Positions 51,101 to 59,808 of a DNA stretch of 64,000 nt are shown here, piece after piece (position 1 is the first letter of the stretch; every line of letters begins with the position of its first letter). A program made the translations under genes and the position numbers. The notes beneath the pieces were generated by a model, which worked only from the letters and a program-made list of their open reading frames with translations, was not told the DNA's origin and did no database searches. This stretch comes from Lachnospiraceae bacterium (GTDB taxonomy: Bacteria; Bacillota; Clostridia; Lachnospirales; Anaerotignaceae): assembly GCA_019422065.1 (NCBI GenBank), contig JAHZEA010000001.1, forward strand, positions 160,396 through 224,395, read 5' to 3'.

Positions 51101-52621
51101 TCACAAATCAAGCTCAAGAGAATCTATGCGCTTAACTATATCCTTTTGTCTTTCAGTAAAAAGCAGTTCTTTGTTATATTTAAAATATTCCTCACAGCCA
51201 TAGCGGCTTATAAAGGCCGAGCCGTAATGCCCCATTGTAAGCTCTGTTACAAGTATTACTAATTCCTGTCCTTCTTCAAAGGCTTCGCCGCAGAATTTAA
51301 ACATATTGTTAAGGCTTTCCTTTGTTTCCTGTGCTTGTGCCTTTAAGCCTTCTGCCATGTCTTTAAACAACGCCTTTAAAACATCAAGAGCTTCTCTGCC
51401 GTTATCTGTTTTATTATTTTTTACAATTTCACTTTGCGCCGAGGTTAAAAACTTAATTACCCTTTCAAAATTAACGGCTTTTTCGTATGAAAGAGAGTTT
51501 GACTTTTTAAGTACAGCCATTTTTTCTTTCTCTGTTTCTATGATTTTATTTATAATTTCATATACACTTAACTTATTTTGGCTTATTTCATATGCTATGT
51601 TCTTTATAATATCAATCAAGCTTTTAATAGTATCTTCTTTGGATATTACATCTGCAGCTTTTTCTGTAATTTTATCGTTTAAAAGGCCTAAAAGAGCCAT
51701 TCTTTCATCAAACTTAGCCTTTTTCGCTCTTTGAACAATGTCATTTGAAACACTGCCGTTAAATATTGAATCTATCTCATAATCGGATTTATATTTATTG
51801 TAAAGGTCGTAGTAAAGGGCAAAATCCCGTGCGGCGGCGCTGTTTTGTATATACTGGCCTATAAGCTTTATATCAACTTTTAAATTCTTTTTTTCGTAAA
51901 TTTTAATCATCTGGGATAAATCGTCCCAGCCTCTGGCTGTTACAAAGCTTTTGCCGTTTACGGTAGTTTCCACTTTATAAAAATTATCTTTTTTAATATC
52001 CAAATATGTAACAACACTGCCATGCATACGCTTTTTTAAGGCATATTCCTTCCATGTTTCAAAGTCCGGCTCGATATCTATTCTTTTAAGTCTGTCCCAT
52101 GTGGCAATGTCAAACTCCCTTACGGATTTGTTGTACTGCGGCGGATTTCCGGCTGTTACTACTATCCAGCCGTCCGGCACTTTATGCCTGCCGAATATTT
52201 TATACTGCAAGAACTGAAGCATAGACGGGGCAAGTGTTTCTGAAACACAGTTTATCTCGTCTAAAAACAGTATTCCTTCTTTAATACCTGTTTCTTCTAT
52301 TAAGTCATAAACAGAAGCTATTATTTCGCTCATTGTATATTCCGAAACACTGTATTTTTCGCCGCCGTAGTCTTTTTGAATTATAAACGGCAGACCTAAT
52401 GCGCTCTGCCTTGTGTGGTGTGTCATTGAATATGAAACAAGGCCTATGCCCATTTCCTGAGCTATCTGCTCTATAATAGCCGTTTTGCCTATTCCCGGCG
52501 CTCCCATTAAAAATACAGGCCTTTGGCGCTCAATAGGTATTTCGTAATTGCCAAACTCATCTTTAGAAAAATATGCCGTTACGGCGTTTTTAATCTGTTC
52601 CTTAGCTTCTTTAATGTTCAT
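51101..52621 (-). CDS. MoxR-type AAA+ ATPase
   Basis: 506 residues. AAA domain (~20-270) with Walker A MGAPGIGKTAI (about 38-48), Walker B GILFLDEINCV, sensor 1 (VVTAGNP) and an arginine finger region (WDRLKRIDIEPD). The C-terminal 230 residues are helical and unlike standard MoxR lids. MoxR ATPases work with VWA proteins as chaperones that insert cofactors or activate complexes. Located 17 bases after the VWA gene. Confidence 0.9.
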   Translation of the reverse strand: MNIKEAKEQIKNAVTAYFSKDEFGNYEIPIERQRPVFLMGAPGIGKTAIIEQIAQEMGIGLVSYSMTHHTRQSALGLPFIIQKDYGGEKYSVSEYTMSEIIASVYDLIEETGIKEGILFLDEINCVSETLAPSMLQFLQYKIFGRHKVPDGWIVVTAGNPPQYNKSVREFDIATWDRLKRIDIEPDFETWKEYALKKRMHGSVVTYLDIKKDNFYKVETTVNGKSFVTARGWDDLSQMIKIYEKKNLKVDIKLIGQYIQNSAAARDFALYYDLYNKYKSDYEIDSIFNGSVSNDIVQRAKKAKFDERMALLGLLNDKITEKAADVISKEDTIKSLIDIIKNIAYEISQNKLSVYEIINKIIETEKEKMAVLKKSNSLSYEKAVNFERVIKFLTSAQSEIVKNNKTDNGREALDVLKALFKDMAEGLKAQAQETKESLNNMFKFCGEAFEEGQELVILVTELTMGHYGSAFISRYGCEEYFKYNKELLFTERQKDIVKRIDSLELDL

Positions 52622-52638
52622 ACCGCACCCCGCTTAAA

Positions 52639-54141
52639 TTATATATCCTCTGTACCCAGCACAAGGCGTATAGCCCATGAAGGCACATTAAAATCACTGT
52701 AGTTATCATCAACAAAAACAAATGCTGTGGCATATTCCGGCTGTTCTAACGGGAACTTGCCGTATCCGTCGGTAAAATATATAAGCCCTTTTATATTTGT
52801 AATATCCTTTTCATTAATAAGCTTTTCCACATGCTCAAATACCGGCGTAAAGTCTGTACCGCCAAAGCCTTTAAGTGTCATTTTAGCCATATACTCATCA
52901 AACTCTTTGGCACTGGTTATTTTTTTATCTTCCTGTATTTGGCAGTCGCACTGTATAATATGAATATTTACTTTTGTAAAAAAGCTTTCGCTCTGTTTAA
53001 GTATGTTATATGTTTTGGTTATAAATTTTTGAACAATATCCCCTTTAACAGAACCGGAAGTATCTATAGCTATAACAAAGTCTTTTATTTTTTTCATTTC
53101 TTTATATTCCAAAGACTCTATAAGGGGCATATTGCCGTACATCTCAAGACCGTAGGTATAAAATACATAGTCAAACTCGTCGTCATTTATTGTCATTTCC
53201 TCACCTAATGAAGAAAACTGCCGCAAAAATTCTGTATAGTCATATTTTTCTCTGTTGCACTCCCTAAGGCTTTGGGTAAGCTCTCCAGCTTTATCGCCCC
53301 ATTTTTTGGACATGGTTTCCAAATCTGTCTGTACCTGACGGGATATATCTTCCCACATCTGGCTTAAGTCTGAAGAATTTCCGGAGCTGTTTTTAAGTGA
53401 ATATTCTTCTGAAGAACCGCCGTCGGATTTTTGCTTTTCTTCTTCTATATCAGCATTTCTTTGTATTTCCTCGCCTTGGTCTTTGTCTTTCTCACTGCCT
53501 AAATCCGAGTCCTCGTTTTCACTTCCGTCGGATTCTTTTTCCTTATAGCTTTCAATATCCAAGTCATCGCTTTCCTGCTGGTCTTTTACGCTTTCGTCCT
53601 CATCTATATCATCGCTGTACCAGTTATCGTGCTCATCGGCTTTAAAAATGCTGTTAATATACTGTATTTCGTTTTGGCTGATATTTTTTGTTTTATAGTA
53701 ATGGTATATCTTTTCAGCTGTTATAAATTTTATTTCATCTTTCAGCTTTGATATTATTTTTTCCTGTTCTTTTTCTTTAGGCAGTTTAACACAGTTTAAA
53801 TCCATGCCGTTAATTGCGGCTTCAACTGCTATGTCACATGCAACATTCCATAAATTTTTATCTACTTTACCGCTTACAAACAAGTGTCGCAGTACACAGT
53901 GCAAAATGGCATGAAGAAAATTTCGTGTTACTTTACACCTGTTTTCTTTATAGCTTAAAAGCACATCTATACTGTTAAAATATATGTTCTGCCCGTCTGT
54001 TGAAAAAACTTCGCCTTCTGCTGTTTTTAAAGAGCCTATTGCCCTATCTAAAAACCTGAGGTTAAGTATTAAAGTATTTCTGGATAAGTTAATAATATCT
54101 CCGGCTATCTGCCGAATTTGAATATCATTATTTTTTTCCAT
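52639..54141 (-). CDS. DUF2201 metallopeptidase-like / VWA-domain protein
   Basis: 500 residues. The N-terminal DUF2201-type domain has HAILHCVLRH (about 87-96), a zinc-metallopeptidase-like His pattern lacking the usual Glu after the first His. A very acidic low-complexity linker (~175-250, rich in D/E/S) follows, then a helical stretch, then a VWA domain with MIDAS AIDTSGSV (~353-360) and a later TDG (FTDGYG). Together with the MoxR ATPase it forms the classical MoxR-VWA pair. First gene of a three-gene operon. Confidence 0.87.
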   Translation of the reverse strand: MEKNNDIQIRQIAGDIINLSRNTLILNLRFLDRAIGSLKTAEGEVFSTDGQNIYFNSIDVLLSYKENRCKVTRNFLHAILHCVLRHLFVSGKVDKNLWNVACDIAVEAAINGMDLNCVKLPKEKEQEKIISKLKDEIKFITAEKIYHYYKTKNISQNEIQYINSIFKADEHDNWYSDDIDEDESVKDQQESDDLDIESYKEKESDGSENEDSDLGSEKDKDQGEEIQRNADIEEEKQKSDGGSSEEYSLKNSSGNSSDLSQMWEDISRQVQTDLETMSKKWGDKAGELTQSLRECNREKYDYTEFLRQFSSLGEEMTINDDEFDYVFYTYGLEMYGNMPLIESLEYKEMKKIKDFVIAIDTSGSVKGDIVQKFITKTYNILKQSESFFTKVNIHIIQCDCQIQEDKKITSAKEFDEYMAKMTLKGFGGTDFTPVFEHVEKLINEKDITNIKGLIYFTDGYGKFPLEQPEYATAFVFVDDNYSDFNVPSWAIRLVLGTEDI

Positions 54142-54343
54142 TTAACCAAATCCTTTTTTGAATTAGTTGAATTAGTTTATTTAATTCATATTTTAGCAGA
54201 AAAGAAGCCAAAAACAAGTATATATAACAGCATTTTGGCAAAATATTAAATCAAAGAACATTTAAAAAGCTATATGCAGTTTTAAATTAAAATATTTGCG
54301 GCAAAAAATTGATTTTTTGCTTATTTTAAGCCCTTTATAGCCG

Positions 54344-54372
54344 TTGACAACACAAAAACCCTATTATATAAT
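54344..54372 (+). promoter_or_regulatory. Consensus promoter of the T-box/aspS transcript
   Basis: Perfect TTGACA (54344-54349), 17-bp spacer, perfect TATAAT (54367-54372). The stretch 54142-54343 to its left shows nothing else. Confidence 0.93.
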
Positions 54373-54378
54373 ACTTCT

Positions 54379-54630
54379 AATGGCAATGACGGAGAGAAGT
54401 AGCACATTTTATCGCTTACAGTGAGCCGGAGACAGTGCAAACCCGGCAGAATGAATTTGTGTGAATAACACTCTAACAGCCGCAATCCGAACCCTATTTT
54501 TAGGCAGTAGGTGCGCCGTTAGCCAAGCGATATTTGGCATTTAAGAGAGACTGTTTAATCAGTAAATCAGGTGGTACCGCGGACATGTCTGTTCGTCCTG
54601 AAATTAGTTTGGGATGGGCGGATTTTTTTA
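54379..54630 (+). promoter_or_regulatory. T-box riboswitch leader of aspS, likely Asn specifier
   Basis: The 14-base T-box AGGTGGTACCGCGG is at 54569-54582. Stem I is recognisable: AGTA then GCACA pairing with TGTGT, and the distal AG-bulge region GAGCCGGAGAC...GTGCAAACCCGGC. After the stem comes GAATAAC (54463-54469), where the specifier is expected. It contains AAC (Asn, 54467-54469, followed by A) and GAA (Glu) but no GAC or GAU. The terminator is 54588-54598 with 54612-54622 plus T7. Uncharged tRNA should favour the antiterminator and raise aspS expression. Confidence 0.9.
54588..54629 (+). terminator. T-box-controlled terminator
   Basis: TCTGTTCGTCC pairs with GGATGGGCGGA (with G-U pairs), then T7; mutually exclusive with the antiterminator that uses the T-box sequence. 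Confidence 0.82.
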
Positions 54631-54701
54631 TTTGCTTAAAAACTTTTTAAATCCAATCCGAAACTTAAAACATGATTAATATATAAAGCAGGGAGAGAAT
54701 T

Positions 54702-56453
54702 ATGGAGTTATCAACTATCTACAGAACAACAACATTAGACAACATCTCCGAAAGCGATGTTGGCAAAACAATTAAAGTAGCCGGCTGGGTAGAAAATATC
54801 CGTGACCACGGCGGTGTTTCATTTATTGACTTAAGGGATATGTACGGCGTATTACAGGTTGTTATGCGCGACACTAGTCTTCTTGACGGCATTAACAAAG
54901 AAGACTGTATTTCAATCGAGGGTGTTATGGACCACCGCGATGAGGAAACATACAACCCTAAAATACCTACAGGCACAATAGAGCTTGAGGCACACAAAGT
55001 TGAAATGCTGGGCAAGGTACGTCAGCAGCTTCCATTTGATATTGTTACATCAAAAGAAATCCGCGAGGATTTAAGACTTAAATATCGTTACCTTGATTTA
55101 AGAAACAAAAAAGTTAAAGACGGTATTGTATTCCGCAGTCAGGTAATTTCATACCTTCGTCAGAAAATGACAGAAATGGGATTTTTGGAAATTCAGACAC
55201 CTATACTTTGTGCTTCTTCACCGGAAGGCGCAAGGGATTATATTGTTCCATCAAGAAAATTCAAAGGCAAATTTTATGCCCTTCCACAGGCACCACAGCA
55301 GTACAAACAGCTTTTAATGGTTTCAGGCTTTGATAAATATTTCCAGATTGCGCCATGCTTTAGAGATGAAGACGCAAGAGCAGACCGTTCACCGGGCGAA
55401 TTCTATCAGCTTGACTTTGAAATGAGCTTTGCAACACAGGAAGATATTTTCCGTATTGGTGAGGAAGTTTTAACAGCTACATTTGAAAAATTCGCTCCTA
55501 AAGGCAGTGTTGTTACTCAGGCACCTTACCCTGTTATAAGTTACAAACAGGCTATGCTTGAGTTTGGCTCAGATAAACCTGACCTTAGAAACCCATTAAG
55601 AATTATTGACTTAACAGAATTCTTCCAGAGATGCACATTTAAGCCTTTCCACAACAAAACAGTTCGTGCTATAAAGGTTCATGCAAATATGTCAAAAGGC
55701 TTCCATGAAAAGCTTCTTAAATTTGCCACATCAATAGGCATGGGTGGCTTAGGCTACCTTGAAGTTCTTGAGGATAAGAGCTACAAAGGACCTATTGATA
55801 AATTTATACCGGAAGATATGAAGGGCGAAATTGCTGAGCTTGCTTCTCTTGAAGTTGGCGATACAATATTCTTTATAGCTGATAAGGAAGAGCATGCCAA
55901 CCTTTACGCAGGCCAGTTAAGAAACGAGTTAGGCCAAAGACTTGACCTTATAGAGAAAAACGCTTATCGTTTCTGCTTTGTAAATGACTTCCCAATGTAC
56001 GAGTACGACAAGGAAGAAAAGAAAATTATATTTACACACAATCCATTCTCTATGCCGCAGGGCGGACTTAAGGCTCTTGAGGAGCAGGACCCTCTTGATG
56101 TTCTTGCTTACCAGTACGACATTGTATGCAACGGCGTAGAGCTTTCCAGCGGTGCTGTTAGAAACCATGACATTGACATTATGGTTAAGGCATTTGAAAT
56201 AGCCGGATATACAAAAGAAGATTTAGAGCAGAAATTCGGCGCTTTATATCAGGCATTCCAGTTCGGTGCTCCGCCACATGCAGGCATGGCTCCTGGTGTA
56301 GACAGAATGATTATGCTCCTTAGAAACGAAGAAAACATTCGTGAGATTATACCGTTCCCTATGAACGGCAACGCTCAGGATTTAATGTGCGGCGCTCCTA
56401 ACGAAGTAACAGAACAGCAGTTAAGAGAAGTACACATTAAAGTAAGACAGTAA
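54702..56453 (+). CDS. aspS: Aspartyl-tRNA synthetase, bacterial type, probably non-discriminating
   Basis: 583 residues, full bacterial length: OB-fold anticodon-binding domain (1-~105), class II catalytic core with motif 2 FRDEDARADRSPGEFYQLD and motif 3 GAPPHAGMAPGVDRMIMLL, and a GAD insertion (~285-420). In the anticodon-binding domain the sequence WVENIRDHGG has His36, where non-discriminating bacterial enzymes have His and Asp-specific ones usually Leu. With the Asn-type T-box specifier this suggests it charges both tRNA-Asp and tRNA-Asn, with GatCAB amidating the latter. gatCAB and asnS are not in the window. Confidence 0.95.
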   Translation: MELSTIYRTTTLDNISESDVGKTIKVAGWVENIRDHGGVSFIDLRDMYGVLQVVMRDTSLLDGINKEDCISIEGVMDHRDEETYNPKIPTGTIELEAHKVEMLGKVRQQLPFDIVTSKEIREDLRLKYRYLDLRNKKVKDGIVFRSQVISYLRQKMTEMGFLEIQTPILCASSPEGARDYIVPSRKFKGKFYALPQAPQQYKQLLMVSGFDKYFQIAPCFRDEDARADRSPGEFYQLDFEMSFATQEDIFRIGEEVLTATFEKFAPKGSVVTQAPYPVISYKQAMLEFGSDKPDLRNPLRIIDLTEFFQRCTFKPFHNKTVRAIKVHANMSKGFHEKLLKFATSIGMGGLGYLEVLEDKSYKGPIDKFIPEDMKGEIAELASLEVGDTIFFIADKEEHANLYAGQLRNELGQRLDLIEKNAYRFCFVNDFPMYEYDKEEKKIIFTHNPFSMPQGGLKALEEQDPLDVLAYQYDIVCNGVELSSGAVRNHDIDIMVKAFEIAGYTKEDLEQKFGALYQAFQFGAPPHAGMAPGVDRMIMLLRNEENIREIIPFPMNGNAQDLMCGAPNEVTEQQLREVHIKVRQ

Positions 56454-56463
56454 AATTAAAAAT

Positions 56464-56506
56464 AAAAACCGTGATTTCGGAAAATACCGAAACCACGGTT
56501 TTTTTA
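56464..56506. terminator. Bidirectional terminator between aspS and the PucR gene
   Basis: Stem AAAACCGTG(A)TTTCGG / CCGAAA(C)CACGGTTTT. Confidence 0.92.
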
Positions 56507-58051
56507 ATAATCCCTGTATATTCTTGTGAAAATTTCAAGCAGAAACAAATCTTTGCGGCTTTGAAGGCTCATTGATGTAACTGACTCTATTTTATCCAGT
56601 CTATATAAAAGTGACTGGCGGTGAATATGCAGTTTTCTGGCTGTCTGGCTTATATTATAATTGCAGTTTATAAACTCTATAAGTGTTCCCATAAGGTCTA
56701 TATCTGAATTTTTATCATACTCCAAAAGCTTATTAACGGTGTCAAAAGCCATTTTATGTATATCATCGTTTTTCTGCAAAGCCGAAATTATACGCAATAT
56801 TTTAGTATCTCTGTAAGTAAAGCGGTATGTGTTATCTTTTGAGTTCTCGCAGTAATGAAGGGAGAGCATAGCGTGGTTATAAAGAGCTGAAAAATCGGCG
56901 TTTTCAAGGCTTACTTCGCTTATGCCGCAGTACATTTTTATGTCCTTTATAGCTTTTATAACGGATTTTTCTATACTTTCTGCAAAGGCGTCAACAGTTT
57001 TTTGTGCCTCAGCACCTGAATTTTCTATATAAATTACAAAAAGCAGGCCTCTATTGGCAAGCATTACTGTTCTGCCGCTTTTTATGCCGCATTCACGTAT
57101 TATATCTTCTATTTGTGAGGCCCAAAGAGCCGCTTTATGGCTGTATTCATTAAAATATTCGTTATTATCTTTTGACGCTATTTTAAATGCAAGGCATGTA
57201 TAGGGCTTATAAAGATTAAATCCAAGTTTAATGCCTTGTTTTGACATTTCGGCAAAAGAGTCATAACTGCCGTTTGCAATATCCCAAACAAAATCATTTT
57301 TAAGCTTAAAAAGCAGCATATTTTCTATACTTTCCCTGTTAAACCACAACGAAAGCGGAAGGCATATATATTTTTGTGCCAGATTGTTATTATTTAATAT
57401 ATCGCATTTATCCAGATTACTGCTTATGCCGTAAACATATAAATATCCCATTAAAAAACGGTTTATTCTTATTTCTATCTGTTTAAAATCTGTATTATCA
57501 TTAAATTCAATATTGCCGCAATGTGCTTTTATATCACCAAATTTATCGGCTACAGCTACAGGCAATGACAAAAACGAGGAAATTATTTTTACACCGTCAT
57601 TTAGACTTTTTGATGTAAAGTATGCATTAAAAAGCTTATCCTGTATATTTTTATACAGCTCTGTTTTTTTCTCGTATATGCTCTTAATTACAAAATCAGA
57701 TATATCCGAAAACTTATATCTCCAAGGCACAGTAAAAACAGGAAGTCCGGCGTTATTGGCAGCAGATATAACCTCTTTTGGCACAGTGTAATTATTATCC
57801 TTAAAAGAAAGGAAAAGCGCCGAGGCTTTTGATTTTTTAATATCCGTTATAAACTCACAAAAAGCGGCATTATTATTTAAACAGCCTATAGCTGTTGAAA
57901 GCACAAAATCATTTTCTTTAACAAAATCATCCACCGGAAGCTCTATTACCGATACAGAGCGAACTGGTATTTTATTAAAGTCTGCCTTTTCTGTTATAAG
58001 CTCTATACCGTCAAAGGGGTTATTTTTTAAAAAATCACCTAAAGTATAAAT
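56504..58051 (-). CDS. PucR-family transcriptional regulator, apparently starting at AUU
   Basis: 515 residues if started at the ATT at 58049-58051, eight bases after GGAGG (58060-58064). That start supplies the PucR N-terminal pattern YTLGDFLKNN...VRSVSVIELPVDDFVKENDFVLSTAIG; the first conventional start in frame (GTG at 57932-57934) would cut 39 conserved residues. The middle region is GGDEF-like/CdaR-type, and the C-terminal HTH_30 reads NYNISQTARKLHIHRQSLLYRLDKIES. PucR-type proteins activate purine or amino-acid catabolic genes. It ends beside the aspS terminator and lies upstream of the convergent-strand megL region. Confidence 0.85.
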   Translation of the reverse strand: MYTLGDFLKNNPFDGIELITEKADFNKIPVRSVSVIELPVDDFVKENDFVLSTAIGCLNNNAAFCEFITDIKKSKASALFLSFKDNNYTVPKEVISAANNAGLPVFTVPWRYKFSDISDFVIKSIYEKKTELYKNIQDKLFNAYFTSKSLNDGVKIISSFLSLPVAVADKFGDIKAHCGNIEFNDNTDFKQIEIRINRFLMGYLYVYGISSNLDKCDILNNNNLAQKYICLPLSLWFNRESIENMLLFKLKNDFVWDIANGSYDSFAEMSKQGIKLGFNLYKPYTCLAFKIASKDNNEYFNEYSHKAALWASQIEDIIRECGIKSGRTVMLANRGLLFVIYIENSGAEAQKTVDAFAESIEKSVIKAIKDIKMYCGISEVSLENADFSALYNHAMLSLHYCENSKDNTYRFTYRDTKILRIISALQKNDDIHKMAFDTVNKLLEYDKNSDIDLMGTLIEFINCNYNISQTARKLHIHRQSLLYRLDKIESVTSMSLQSRKDLFLLEIFTRIYRDY

Positions 58052-58128
58052 AAAAACCGCCTCCTTTTGTTTTTTGCATTGCTTTTTATTTTGGACATAA
58101 CTAAAATTTATTATATATTATAAAACTT

Positions 58129-58170
58129 AAAAAAGACACCCTTTGCCATAAAGCAAAGGATGTCTTTTTG
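58129..58170 (-). terminator. Terminator of megL
   Basis: Stem AAAAAGACAyCCTTTGC/GCAAAGGrTGTCTTTTT with U tail on the minus strand. Confidence 0.85.
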
Positions 58171-58237
58171 TTGGGGTGTGAGGTTTTAATTTTTCTTAGG
58201 GGAATATTTAATATTAAGCTTATATAAGTTTAATTAA

Positions 58238-59434
58238 TTAAATCTGGTCAAGAGCCTGAGCTAAGTCAGCTATAATATCTTCTGCATTTTCAAGACCTAC
58301 AGAAAGTCTTACAAGGCCTTCAGGTATACCAGCGTCTTTAAGGTCCTGAGCTGAATATGTTGAGTGTGTCATGCTTGCAGGATGCTCAACAAGTGTTTCT
58401 GCATCGCCAAGGCTTACTGCTATTGTGCAGAGTTTAAGGGCATTTACAAGTTTCATGCCGGCTGCTTTTCCGCCTTTAACTTCAAATGAAATCATGCCGC
58501 CGAAATCACGCATCTGTTTTTTAGCAACTTCATGGTTTGCATGGCTTTCAAGGCCAGGATAGTATACTTTTTCTATCTTTTCGTGTTTATCAAGGAAATC
58601 TGCAATAGCTCTTGCGTTTTCACAATGACGTTTCATTCTTATTTCAAATGTCTTAAGGCCTCTTAAAATAAGGAATGCTTCCTGTGGTCCAAGAACACAG
58701 CCTGTCATGTCCTTAATACCAAACATCTTAACTTCGTTTATAAAGTCAGCTTTGCCTACTACAAATCCGGCTATAACATCACCGTGGCCGTTAAGGTATT
58801 TTGTAGCTGAGTGAACAACTACATCGGCGCCAAGTGAAAGCGGTCTCTGAAGATATGGTGTAGCAAATGTATTATCACATACGACTTTAATGTCTTTATT
58901 ATATCCATGAGCAAGCTCAGCAATAGCTGCTATATCAGCTATTTTAAGGTTAGGGTTAGCTGGTGTTTCAAGGTAAACAGCTACTGTGTTTTCTTTAAGA
59001 GCGGCTTTAATTTCGTCAAGGTTAGAAGTATTTACAAATGTTACTTCAACGCCGTATCTTGGAAGGCCATGAGCTAAAAGAGCAAATGTACAGCCGTATA
59101 ATGTGCTGTCTGCTATAATATGTTTTCCTGCTCCTGCTATTGACCAAAGTGTTGAAGATATAGCACCCATACCACTGGCTGTTGCAGCTGCTGCCTCTCC
59201 GCCTTCAAGGTCGGCTATTTTTCTTTCAAGCACTGTGCTTGTTGGGTTACCAAGACGTGTATAAATAAATCCGGCTTCTTCACCGGCAAAACGTCTGCCG
59301 CCTTCCTCGCAGCTATTAAAATAGAATGTTGATGTTTGATAAATAGGCATTGTAAGTGCGTTATAAATTGTATCCTTAGCGTTACCTGAATGAATAGCTC
59401 TTGTACTGAATCCTAAATTTTTTGTATTTTCCAT
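58238..59434 (-). CDS. megL: Methionine gamma-lyase
   Basis: 398 residues of the Cys/Met-metabolism PLP family. Tyr113 and Cys115 in LYGCTFALL match the diagnostic Tyr114/Cys116 of Pseudomonas methionine gamma-lyase, which distinguishes it from cystathionine lyases. PLP Lys212 is in HSATKYLNGH. It splits L-methionine to methanethiol, 2-oxobutyrate and ammonia. GAAGGAGTG precedes the ATG. Divergent from an NhaC-family carrier. 2-Oxobutyrate formed here could feed oxoacid dehydrogenases or reductases such as the Fe-ADH paralogues (speculative). Confidence 0.93.
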   Translation of the reverse strand: MENTKNLGFSTRAIHSGNAKDTIYNALTMPIYQTSTFYFNSCEEGGRRFAGEEAGFIYTRLGNPTSTVLERKIADLEGGEAAAATASGMGAISSTLWSIAGAGKHIIADSTLYGCTFALLAHGLPRYGVEVTFVNTSNLDEIKAALKENTVAVYLETPANPNLKIADIAAIAELAHGYNKDIKVVCDNTFATPYLQRPLSLGADVVVHSATKYLNGHGDVIAGFVVGKADFINEVKMFGIKDMTGCVLGPQEAFLILRGLKTFEIRMKRHCENARAIADFLDKHEKIEKVYYPGLESHANHEVAKKQMRDFGGMISFEVKGGKAAGMKLVNALKLCTIAVSLGDAETLVEHPASMTHSTYSAQDLKDAGIPEGLVRLSVGLENAEDIIADLAQALDQI

Positions 59435-59548
59435 ATTTCAACACTCCTTCTAATTTTTAATAAACAGTACTTAAATAAACTTTTTTTTATTCTCTACGTA
59501 CACAATACCACAAATCAAAGGCAAAGTGTTAATAGTTAAAATGTATAT

Positions 59549-59659
59549 CTGGTTATCTATTTTCACTATAACTATGTGCAGTTTTTACCACGCAAAATAA
59601 ACCACCATATTTTATAATTAAAATAATATATAATTATTATTGGTAAATCAGATAACCAG
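59549..59659. promoter_or_regulatory. Inverted pair of 10-bp sites in the megL-NhaC intergenic region
   Basis: CTGGTTATCT at 59549-59558 and its exact complement AGATAACCAG at 59650-59659, about 100 bp apart, in the 374-bp divergent region that otherwise shows no ORF. They are candidate binding sites for the LysR or PucR regulator, possibly through a DNA loop. Confidence 0.5.
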
Positions 59660-59808
59660 TTATATATTTTTCAGATTATCACTAATAGTCAATTATATGA
59701 TATATTATAATCAAATAAAAAAATATTTATTGAAAAATAGATTTTGAAGGGAGGATAAAATTTTTCAGCAATTTTATAGCTTATTTCTATTTATAAGGAG
59801 GTTGTAAT

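Noticed and set aside
54430..54436. GAC in the T-box leader as an Asp specifier
   Set aside because: It falls in the distal AG-bulge/apical part of stem I (GAGCCGGAGAC), not in the specifier loop after the 3' strand of the stem.
59435..59808. SAM riboswitch expected before methionine genes
   Set aside because: None of the conserved S-box or SMK-box elements could be found on either strand in the megL-NhaC region.
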